Below are positions 12,761 to 23,480 of a DNA stretch of 64,000 nucleotides, piece by piece (positions within the stretch are counted from its first letter, which is position 1; each line of letters begins with the position of its first letter). The notes under the pieces are model-generated. The model made no database searches. It was not told the DNA's origin and was given only the letters and a program-made list of their open reading frames with translations. A program made the position numbers and the translations under genes. This stretch comes from Apis mellifera (lineage: Eukaryota > Arthropoda > Insecta > Hymenoptera > Apidae), in NCBI RefSeq assembly GCF_003254395.2, contig NC_037647.1, forward strand, positions 159,001-223,000, written 5' to 3'.

Positions 12761-14430
12761 TTTCACATTTCAAAATTTTAATAATAAATTTTAATAATTT
12801 TAATTCAAATTTTCATTAAAAGTGGACATTTTTTGCAAAAATACTTTAAGAAAAAATATATATATATTAATACATTAATAATTAATATATATTAACATTT
12901 ATATAATATTATAAAATTATAAAATTTATTAATATATATTATATTTATATTTAATTTATTCTTTTTCTTTTTTAACAGTATTTACAGTTCCATCAATTCG
13001 TTCTATTAAATAATATCTTCAAAGTTTAACTGAGTTAATTAAAATAAAATTTTTCCTCAATTAGAAGCAGCAGCAATGATTATTATTTTGATAAATTATT
13101 TTTGTTCTAATTAAATCAATTTGTATCAAATGAATTTATTAAAAAAAGAGAAATAAAAAGAATAGAATAAAAAAAACTTAAAAAAAAAAAAATATTCAAT
13201 TAATTAATTTTCAAAAAAAAAATAAAGCAAACAAAAGCAATAAATTCTTCGAATGCTTTAAAAAAAGTGTTATCTCTAAATTTTGGAACATTTTTTGACA
13301 AAATACTAAAAATATTTGACTTATGTAATCAAAATGGTCGTTACCATACTTCCATCTACAATCAATGATTCCATTCACTATCATAATTACAAATTAATAT
13401 ATCGTCAAAATAAAATATTTAATTTGTATAACTTTTAAACTAATAAATTTCACAATTTAAAATTTGTTTTTTAAGTTAACATGTTGAAAATTATAAAATT
13501 GCAAAAAAAGAGCAATGATTTTTTATGCTCTAAAAAAAATAGTAAAGTAATTTTTTTTAATATGATATAATTATTTATTTCTAAATGTTGTAATATATAA
13601 TACATAAGATAATATATATATAATAGCCAAAAGCAAAATTTAAAAATTAAAAAAAGAAAAATGAAAAAATAGGTTTGAAAAATATTGTGCTAAAAAGAAA
13701 ACAAAAAAAATAAGAAATGAACAAAGAAAATAAAATAAAAACAAAGAGTGAAAATAACAAAAAAATAGAAGGAGATAGTAATGTAATGATTATAGAATTA
13801 GAAAACTGAAAAGACAAAAAAATAATGGCGGAGAAAAAAAATTTAAAGGAAAATATATTATGGATAGTAATTTGATCAAGGATGAGAAAGAGATAAAATA
13901 CTGAGAGAAGAAAAAATGGATAAAATAAATATAAAAATAAATATAAACGGAAATAGCATAGATAAAATGAAAGAGAAAAAAAATAGTAAAAGACAAATTG
14001 GAGAAAAAAAATTGAATAAAAAAAAAAGGAAAAAAAAGAAAAAAGAATGAAAGTATATATTTGAAATATGGCAGGAATTTTAATAAAGATATAATGATTA
14101 AAATTTATAAAATAAATAAAAAAAATTTAAACTGATAAGTTTAATGAAAACATTTGTTGAGCCTAACAAAGAAAATTATCAAAAAAACTATTGATAAAGC
14201 TACTAAAGAATAAAAGTAAATATACATATTTTTTTTAATATAAATAATATTGAATAGTTTTATGTAGAATAGAATAACAATAAAAAATATATTTTTGCAT
14301 CGCATTAAAATTTTTAAAATCAATTATAAACATAATTTTTTTTAACAAATTATATGTTAATTGTAGTTTCTAGTATAAAATATTAAAATATTTCATTACA
14401 ATAATATTCCTATATTTTAGAAATCATTCG
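12761..14430. other. A-rich gene-free DNA after a strand-composition switch
   Basis: Around 12.8-13.1 kb the plus strand changes from T-rich to A/purine-rich. No gene or motif was recognised; the open frames on the minus strand are Phe/Ser/Ile low-complexity artefacts. Confidence 0.55.
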
Positions 14431-14439
14431 AAATTATTA

Positions 14440-14782
14440 TCTTTTAATAAGAAGAGAAGAAGAGAATATCAAAAAATTATTAGAAAATTATTAGCTGAAA
14501 AAAATGAAGCATCTAGTCAAGAAAAGAAATATGAAAGAAGTATGGAAGAAAAACGGATAAGGAAAAAGGAGAGAAGGAGAATGGTTACTTGTAATGATGG
14601 ATTTTAACGTTAAAACAGAGCAGAAGAAAGATCAATAAGAAAAAGAGAAGATGATCAAAATGAACAATTAAAGAGTAAAGGACCAAAAAGAAATATAGAA
14701 ATATAACAGATAAGAAAAGATGAATAATTTTAAATAGCAATTACAGAAGAAAAGAAAGCTAAATTTTTATAAGAGAAAAAGG

Positions 14783-14829
<47 letters not shown>

Positions 14830-15760
14830 CAATAATATTATTATTGAAATTATATAATAAAAAAAATTGAAATATAATATTCAATAAGATTATGACAGAA
14901 AATAAAAAAAATAAAAGAATGATAGAAAACGTAGTCAAACTATAATATTTAAAATAGAAATAAAGAACAAAATAAAAGAACTAAAAAAAAAAGAAGAAAA
15001 AGAAGGGAAAAGACAACATCATAAAAAATTGTAGGGAGTAAAATAGTAAATAGAAATAAAACCAGAGAAATAAAAGAATTAGAAAAATAAAACAAAAAGA
15101 AAATTAGGAAAAAAGAAGTAACAAAATAAGAATGGAGGAAAAGAAAAAGAATCTTTAAGAAAAGATTTAAAAAATTTAAAAAAAAAGAAATTGAAATTTA
15201 TAAAAAAAATAGAATGTAAAAACAAAAAGAAAAAAAAAAGAAAAAAAGAAAGAAAGAAATAAAATTAGGCTAGAACAAAAATTAAAGCTTAAAATTAAAT
15301 AAATATAGGAAAAGAAACAAAAAAATAGAAATTGAAATGGAGAAATGGAAAAATAGAGAAGTTATGATTTTATGAATTAAAAAAAAAAAGAAATTAAAAT
15401 TGAAAAAAAAAAGAAAAAATAGAATAAAAAGGAGAAACAGAAATGTTGAAGGAACTAAAAGAGAACGGAATAATAAATGAAAATGAATATATTTATATTT
15501 AATTCAAAGAGAGAAATATTAGAAATTAATCAATAAAATATAAAAGGAAAAGAATATGCTAAAAAAAAAGAAAAAGGAGGATAATAAATTTAATATGCAA
15601 AGGAAACAAAAAAGAAATTAAAAATTATGGAGGATTGATATTATTGAATATAATATAATATACAAAATATATGCAAAATGATTATTATATGCAAATATTG
15701 AATAAAAAACTAACAAAAATGAAAAGTAGATTTAGAAAAAAATAAATGAAATTCTGAAAA
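14440..15760 (+). mobile_element. Degraded non-LTR retrotransposon (LINE)
   Basis: The plus strand, read through frameshifts, gives LVMMDFNVKTE near 14590-14625, resembling the apurinic endonuclease motif GGDFNARTG of LINE elements. A Lys/Glu/Arg-rich connecting region follows. Near 15630-15680 the sequence reads GGLILLN..IYKIYAK, resembling the start of LINE reverse transcriptase (RGI.LLNTAYKIYAK). Spacing of about 1 kb between endonuclease end and RT start is right for the family. All frames are broken. The protein similarity is short, so this is a moderate call. Confidence 0.55.
14784..14825. repeat. (TA)n microsatellite next to a perfect palindrome
   Basis: About 42 bp of TA alternation, followed immediately by a perfect inverted repeat with 16-bp arms (14820-14835 and 14841-14856) around a 5-base loop. 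Confidence 0.85.
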
Positions 15761-16206
15761 AAATTCCGAAAAAGAAAACAATAAATGCAATTTATTTTTA
15801 TATTTATTACTTCATGATAAAGTTTAGAAAAAAGAAAAGAAAAGATATATGGTTTCTGGAAAATTTATATGGAAAATTTAAAGGTAGCATTTAATAATAT
15901 TAAGAGGAAATAAACATAGATAATAATATAAGAGGGATAAATATAGAAAAAAAAAATAAAAAAAAACTGAAGAAAGATAATTAAATAAATTTTACACTGA
16001 AAAACTTTCAACATGATATTGACAGATCTTGAACTAATTCTAAAAAAAAAAAAAAAAGGGAAAAAATACTCGAAAAAAAACGATATAGACAATAGTATAT
16101 GCATATAATATCGTATTAATACTCATAAAAAAAAAAGAATGAAAGAAATGGAGTTTCTTACAAAAGAATGGAGAAATAAACAAATAAAATAGAGGGAATG
16201 AAGAAA
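15761..16206. other. A/purine-rich gene-free DNA
   Basis: Runs of AAAGAAA-type sequence with no coding motif. It may be the decayed 3' part of the LINE remnant. Confidence 0.4.
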
Positions 16207-16742
16207 TTTTTAAGGACAAAACCAAAACTTGTGAAGCGATCAGACAGCTTAAATTTTATTTTCAACGATTTCAATATTTTCAATAGTCTAACAATATTTT
16301 ACGAGTAGAGTTTCCTAATGCTTTCTAGATTTTCACTGTCAATCAAAACGAAGATATAACGACATATAATGACTTCACAAGTCATATTTGTATGCCTAGT
16401 ATCTTGCGACATCATGGAAGCATTTTGATCCTCACGCATTGCAACGCGATAACACGAGAACCTATTCTTTGAAATCATTCTTCAACATTTTATTATTGAT
16501 TCCTGTAATTCCCCCTTAATATGCATTTTCATAGAAAATAATAATTGGAAAAAAAACTAAGATTTGCGAGTATTCTAGATCAGATCAATTAGAATAAAAT
16601 AGAATTAAGATAAGATAGAATTTAGTAATGATACATTCACATCAAAATGCAGTTAGAATCAGAATAACATTATAGTTAATCGTCAATCAATCGGAAACAA
16701 TTAAAGTAAATCATTATTCGTTTACTTCAAGCTCATGATACA
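16207..16742 (+). repeat. BEL/Pao-type LTR, plus orientation
   Basis: This ~536-bp segment aligns over its whole length, in inverted orientation, with 19573-20100. Shared blocks include 'gatataac..tata', 'gcattttcatagaaaataa', 'gatcagatcaattagaata' and 'caagctcatgata'. It ends in ..TACA at 16742. Fifteen bases further on is TGGTCCTTC, which looks like the primer-binding site of BEL/Pao elements (inference). Identity between the two LTR copies looks to be about 65-75 percent, so they are old. The interior that should follow on the plus strand is not recognisable. Confidence 0.6.
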
Positions 16743-19572
16743 TGATTATAAGTGGTCCTTCAAATAATACTATCAATTTAGGCATCAATTTCTGTAATAT
16801 TTAAAATCAAAGTTAAATTGAACTTTAACAGGAATGAAAAAAACAGAGAATAAGGAAGAAGAAAAATTATTTAAAAATTTTTGCAGAAAAATAAAAATGT
16901 TTTAAAATTTGATAGGCAATGACATTATATGAAACAGAGATATTAGAATGGGAAAACAAAATCATAGAATAGATAAAGTCAAGAAAAAATAAATTATAAA
17001 TGGATATTAGGATTTAATAAGAAATTATAGTATAATTGTTGGAATGGTATTAAAGATACACAGTTTATTTTTTATTTCAAGATTAAATACATTGATTGAG
17101 ATTCTTTGAGATTTTTATTCTTTCACACATAAATTGCTATATACATACATTGCTATATGCATCCGATTCAATTACTCACATTCGACAATTACATATACGT
17201 CTCACTCATTCTATCTCTCTTATTTTCATATTCGCACAGAACATGCATGAAGCGGTAAATTCAAATCCATCTCCAATAATAATTATAAAGAAATAAAAAC
17301 ATCAAAATTAGTATAATAATATTAAAAAGAGATATAGATAGCAAAAAAGAAAAAAAATCAAATAAAAAGATAGTGACTTTATAGAAGAAATGGAAAGAAA
17401 AGAAAAAAGAGAGAAAAAAAGAAAATAAAGAGGAGATTGGAAATGGAAAAGACAATTATAAAAGAAATAAAAAAGGAAAGCAAACAAAAATTAAAAAGGT
17501 TAAGAAAGAAAATAAAGAAGAAAAAAAGGAAGGAGAAAAAAAATTAAAAAATCAAGATACGCAGACTATAACAAAAATATCAAAAGAATATTTGAAACAA
17601 AAATGAAAAAAAGAAAAAATATTGATAATAATTTAAATGCGGAAATAAAATAAGAGAAGAACAACATTGAAGATAGGAAGAAAAAAGAAAATATATTATA
17701 AAAAATATGATAGGATAAAACGAAAAAAAACATTGACATAATGAACGAAAATAAGCGAGAATTGAAAATCTGAGAAAAGTAGAAAGAATAGAAAAAGAAA
17801 GTGAATGAGTAAGCAAGCGAGAAAAAGAGAGAGAGATTGTAATTATTATTAATGCAATATTGAAAATTTCAAAAAATAAATAGAGCAAGAAAAAACAAAC
17901 TAAAAATTAAGTATTAAAATAATTAGATAATTATTTTTGTAAATAATAAATAAATAAATATAAGAAATATATAAAAATGAAAAATTATATATAAAAAATT
18001 GCATTTCTCAGAACTAAAAAAAATAAAAAAAAAAATAAAAAATTATAGATAAGATTTAATTTTATGTAACATTTATATTGATGTTATCATTATGTTATCA
18101 TTGATATAGTTTATTTGTTTAAATCAATTAGATTATTATTTAAAAAAAAAAAGTATTGTAGTAACATTTAGATATTCTATAACTTAATTAATTCTAATTT
18201 CTATTTTAATTATTTCAATTAATCGATCATAAGTTAATAAAAAATCGTTTTTTAAAAAATATAGAGAAGAAGATCATTTCAACAACATTTTCAAAAATTA
18301 AAAAAAATAAATTTGCCATTTGATCTCGAATCACATGAGAATTATCAATTTGATATACTATTATGTATCAATTTCTTATTTACTTTTATTTTTACCTCTT
18401 TATTTAATCAAAATGTTGGTAATCAAAAAATATCCTTTCTATATTTACTTCATTTTTTTCTTTTAATTGTTATATGAATCCCACTATAAACAAACTACAC
18501 ATGTATAAAAATTTTTATAGCAATTTATATAATTGATTATATTTAATATGATTAATTTATAAATTAAATTAAATAAAATTTGTGAATATCTTCTCTAAAT
18601 CAAATTAAAATGTTGATTTTTACTAAATTAAATATTTTTGAAAAAAAAAAAACATTTCAGAAAGTAATAATTTTAATCATAAATAACTAAAGTAACGAAA
18701 AATTAATGATGTTACAAATTTATAATTTGGAAAATTGAAAAAAAATTATGGATTAATATACTGAATTTTGTTTTTCGAAGCGCGCAAGAAATATGTAAAA
18801 TAAAATCTTGAAATTTTAAATTACTTCATATTTTTATTTATAAAATTGATCTAGAATTTATAGATCTTGATTCAACCTTAATGCGGTTTTTCTTTTGCAA
18901 AACGTCTTACTCTATTCATTCTTTTATTCATGAACTTTTGTTTTTATTTTTATTTTTGAGATTTTTAAGTTTTTCTTTTCGATTATACTGATCCAATGAT
19001 AAATTAAATTTCATCTTATATGTTCTTCCTTCTGATAAGGAAATGCAAAAAAATAAAAATTTGAATATATATACTTCTTATATAGATATGTATTACGCAT
19101 TTTTCCTTATGGAATTACTTTAAGGGAATGAAATTAACTCTTAAAAATTTTCGATTATTTTTCGCTATTTTTTGGTTTTAATGTTATAATTCGCAAACTA
19201 TAAGAAATATAGAAAAAATTTTCAAATAAAAGTTTTTTGTTTTTATAAGGATTATTTTGGTAATAAGGACTATATCTGATAAAACGTTTATACAATTAAA
19301 AATAAATTATAAACAAAAAAATTAATTTTTTTAAACGTGAATAAAATTTATTTTTCAACGTGAAAGTTTTAATCAGCAGATTTAAATAATCATACAATAG
19401 TATAAAAAACAATGTAAATACTTTTTGTTTTTAATAAATATAGCTTTGTTACTGATTTTTATTGTTGAAATTTATTTTCAAAAATAAGAAAATTTATATT
19501 ATACATTCTATTATTATATATTAATAATAATTCAATAATTATCAAAATAATTATCGTAAAAAATCGTTTATA
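16743..19572. other. A+T-rich gene-free DNA between the two inverted LTRs
   Basis: Purine-rich on the plus strand to about 18.3 kb. No motif was recognised; open frames here are compositional artefacts. Confidence 0.5.
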
Positions 19573-20100
19573 TTATGAGCTTGGAATGAACGAATGATAG
19601 TTTACTTTACTGTTTGCGATTAATTGATGACTGATTATAATGATTCTAACTATATTCTGATGTAAAGTGTTGCTGAGCTTCTATCTGATTCTATCTAAAT
19701 TCTATTTTATTCTAATTGATCTGACCTAGAAAGAAAACTATAGATAGAAAACTATCGCATATCTTAGTTTTTTTTTCAATCGTTATTTTCCATAAAAATG
19801 CAAATTAAAAAGAAATTAGAATCGCATTGGAAAGTGATTTCGAAGAATGGATGTTTGCAGATTTGCGTGTTGTGGCAATCAAAATCTTTGCGATCGCTTG
19901 ATGATTCAAAACACTAGATGTACAAATGTGACTTGTGCAGTGATTCTATACTGTTATATCTTTGTTTAGATTAAGAATTTGGAAAGCGTTAAAGAAATTG
20001 CTTGTAAATTATTGTTAAATTATTGAAAATATTCTATTGTTCTTAAAATGAAATTTAAGCTTCGATCAAGTCTACACAAATTTTAGATTTGTCTGTAACA
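19573..20100 (-). repeat. BEL/Pao 3' LTR, minus orientation
   Basis: On the minus strand this begins TGTTACAGAC at 20100, a canonical LTR start, immediately downstream of decayed BEL/Pao integrase sequence, so it is the 3' LTR of that element. It pairs with the inverted copy at 16207-16742. It ends near 19573. Confidence 0.65.
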
Positions 20101-21389
20101 TGCCGCCTCAAAATCGCTAGAGATTTCAACACTATAATATATTCTACTAACGTTGATATATTAACTCTATGAAATATATCTGTAATATCTGCATCTTTCT
20201 GTCATCTAAATATGCTGATCTCTTTTTGATCGTTATTTAAATTCGATAATAATCCACTATCTTCGTGTATGGGCAGAATGCACTTCACCGTTGATCGCTT
20301 GATAATGCTATTTACAATGATCTTTTACAATGATCACGCACAGGATACCATTTCAAAATGAAGTTGCATCATGCTATCCATGCGCTATTGTAAAGAAAAA
20401 GTTTTTTCTTATTATTACCAAATTATTACCAGATCGTTTTCTTTTCTTGTCTATTGCCTTATGCCATTTATTCCTCTGCTATATCTGCTATAAATATTCT
20501 TTGCTTCAGTGTTGTCAGAAATGCTGAAATATTTGTTGAATTAGCAGATATCGTTTGAACAATCACTTTGATCTCTCGCAAAATTATTCTCTATTGCAAT
20601 TGATGTATTGTCGATCAGAAAATGGCTTGGAGTCAAAAAATTCAAATCATCGAGATCGTATAAAAGAATGAGATATCGGGAATTCAGATAGAATTCTATT
20701 TGCGTTAGTAAAGTGTATAGTTTTTGGAATCTGTTAATATTTATCTATCTATAATTAATATCTGTTTATTAACAATATAATGCAGGTTATTTGTTTTTAA
20801 TAAATATTTTATCACTTTCTCATAGCTCACCAAAATATGGTTCATTAAAATATTCTATGTTGTATTTTCTTAGCACTTGATATCTTTATATTATGTTTTT
20901 TATTTTTCAACATGCCTAATTCATATAACTTATTTCTCGCGCCTACAAAATTCATTTCATTATTTGAGAATATTAGCACTTATTACTCGCGAAATTTATA
21001 AACAGCTTATTCGAAGAAATTCTTTGTAGAAACTTTCATCTGTTATTATCTTTCGCAGAGTTCTATTAAACAAAGGATGATGTTATTTGAAAAAACTGTT
21101 ATTTTTGAAAATTTAGTCGATACTTATATTTTTATTATATTTTTTTTATTATATTATATTTTTAATGCTTCAGCTGGTTGAAGTAAAGCCCGATCTCAAG
21201 GGGACATATTCCAGATATGATGATTCGCAACCAATATCATTCATTTGAAGAATTTTCCTCTAATTTGGAAATATCTGGCGCGATAACTGATTATTGATTA
21301 TTATCAATGCCTCAAAAAACTAAAATTTTCCCAATTGAACTAGGAAGGGACTTTCTAACTTCATTTGAAATAGAGTCTCATTATGAAGA

Positions 21390-21600
21390 TTGTCGTACTC
21401 TGACTGCCGAATACGATAAATAGATAGTTTTGTTCTAACACCAGATCATACTCTGATCGGACATAATTATTTATTGTGACTTCAAAAAGAATTTAATTAT
21501 CGTTTATTGTGAATATATCGTAATCTGATCGCCAAATACAATAATAGATAATTTCTTTATAATCGTAATCTGAATGTTGGATACAATCATCTATTGTGAT
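21390..21600. repeat. Irregular four-copy tandem repeat
   Basis: A motif of the form 'TCGTAATCTGATCGCCAAAT' followed by 'ACAAT..ATAGATA' occurs near 21393, 21447, 21518 and 21563, with spacings of about 54, 71 and 45 bp and several substitutions per copy. Confidence 0.6.
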
Positions 21601-23256
21601 ATTTTGAGAGATCCAATTCTCTTATAGATACGCACTTGTAACTACACTAATAGAGTCTACTCATCTTTAAGAAATACATTAACGGTCACAATCATTTTCT
21701 TCACACATATGCATTCGAAAAAGCATTCGACACATATATCCATGCACTTAACAATCCATTACAATACTGTGGGCGCAAATAATTATTTTGTATCTTTATG
21801 AATCTTTATTTTGTAATCTTCTGTGACTTATGAATCTGTATAAATAATTTAAAAATGCCTCAGGGGAAATCCATAGCTAATTCTAAGTGTATGACTTTCG
21901 TAATAAAACATACGAAAATGCATAAATAAGATTTCACTACGATCTTACTACGAGTTCTTTCATGTGTTAGGAACAAGCTCATATAATCAAAACAGTAGAT
22001 AAAAAACAATCAAGTTAGACTACAGATAGTTAATCTATTATGCATTCTAAGAATTTTGTCTTAAAATAGTTTATATATTTTCTTATGATTTCCTTGACCG
22101 AGGATTTACAGCTATAAATCAATATCGCTTCTATAGTGATGCTATTATATTATATATCTATTGGCATCATGAGCGTAATTTACTGATTTTGGCAATAGTT
22201 TATCTATTTTTAGACACGATAACTGAAAAAGCTTCTTGAATTCTATTTTACGAGCTTATGTCAACTCGACAGTAATCAAATTGCCATTTTCTCTAATTTC
22301 TCGAATCTCTATTATTCGTTTTTATGTGCAAATTCTTACTAAATTTAATACAATAAGCTGTAATGCAAAGCAAATGTGTAGAATATCTGCATAATAAATC
22401 GTTTTCCTGTTTACAAGTTGCGAACAATTTTTATCATTTTTTATCTCTGGTATAAATTCCTCTGTCAGTTTATTTACTAAATAGGCCACTCATTAGCACT
22501 TATTATTAATTCAGTGACTATCATAAATAATTCTATCATAGAAAGTTAGTTTGTAGAAATTGAGGATTCACATTGCGAGATATAAAACCAGCCGAATTAT
22601 CGCGTAAGTTGATATTAATTATTCATGCCCGATAATTGCATGTGCCTTATATTATATCTGCAATTCTTATTAATCAAAGGTTTTTCACCTGCTAGAGGAT
22701 AAATCATTTATCTACGCAAGCATGATAGTGGAATCTGACGATCATTAATACTCGCAAACAAAGTTTAAAATAAGCTGCGCATATTTTAATAACCTTCGAT
22801 ATTAATTGCATAAGTATATCACAAAACACTAATCATGAAAGAAAAATTAATTGGAGCTACTCTAGATTTCGTACAGATTAGCTATGCTTTCCATTTATTC
22901 CTGCTTCTACTGGAACATAAATAAACGCATACTCTTTGAAAACATCGGAGCAACCATTAATAACATATTTGTGTTGTCGAAATCGAAAATAGAGAATAAA
23001 TTGTCTTGAATGGTTCTACTGTTTGAGTATCATTTAACGATAAATCCGATGAAGTTTTTGCGAAATCTATTGAATTTTTTTCATCGTACTACTTCGTATC
23101 TTGGAGACAGAATGGTGAGTGATCTTTCTCATCTAGAGAAGCAGTTAGTCGAATCATATTTCTAATCTTTCATATTCTGTCATAATATCGTATTTCAATT
23201 ACTTACTTAATTTTCTTTCAAACAAGTACGATCATCTTTCCATCTAATCGCATGAA

Positions 23257-23475
23257 TCATTCAATTAAAGTACGTCTCACAAGTGAATTTCGCAATAATT
23301 TTATTTTTGCTTGGACTTCACAAATATTTTTTCTTTCAAAATTTGGCAAATTGTTTATCCAAAAATCACTGTCTTCTAATGCGTGTTGGACTCTTTTGAT
23401 TACGCCACGTGAAAGTGCTGCCAACCGAGCTGAATCTTCTGCTATAATAAGGACCCAGTGTTGATCTATATACAA
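23257..23475 (-). pseudogene. Gag-like fragment of the BEL/Pao relic (or orphan exon)
   Basis: A 72-codon minus-strand frame of unusually complex composition for this region. It contains SARLAALSRGVIKRVQHALED and ends NICEVQAKIKLLRNSLV. The pattern RGVIKR..., followed by a helical EVQ.KI.LL segment, resembles the start of BEL/Pao gag. The DNA TGGGTCCTTAT at its 5' end resembles the TGGTCCTTC primer-binding site seen next to the LTR at 16742. Its position upstream of the RNase H and integrase pieces on the same strand agrees. The alternative is a host exon: an AG at the 5' edge and a GTGAGA after LLRNSL could serve as splice sites. I cannot name a host protein. Confidence 0.45.
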
Positions 23476-23480
23476 AAATA

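Larger units (their letters stand above)
20101..23480 (-). mobile_element. Degraded BEL/Pao LTR retrotransposon interior
   Basis: Minus-strand reading from high to low coordinate gives BEL/Pao motifs in the right order, all interrupted. A gag-like block lies at 23257-23475 (separate entry). The RNase H-to-integrase connection DNSAGFISRNVNPQFL lies at 22562-22610 (intact forms read DNPADxxSRGxxPxxL). The integrase C-terminal segment LLTQIEFYLNSR followed by DDLNFLTPSHFLID lies at 20615-20715 (intact LLTQIEAxLNSR..DLxxLTPGHFLIG). A further decayed stretch, with SRGINGIRQ..KENDLVII near 20440-20520, leads to the LTR. Protease and reverse transcriptase appear deleted: only ~650 bp separate the gag-like block from the RNase H end. 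I found no matching 5' LTR above 23480. Confidence 0.75.

Noticed and set aside
23053..23166. 38-codon plus-strand frame MKFLRNLLNFFHRTTSYLGD...
   Set aside because: Too short, unsupported by homology or context, and located inside the BEL/Pao relic.
23252..23464. 70-codon plus-strand frame
   Set aside because: Antisense of the gag-like frame at 23257-23475, which has the better protein pattern.
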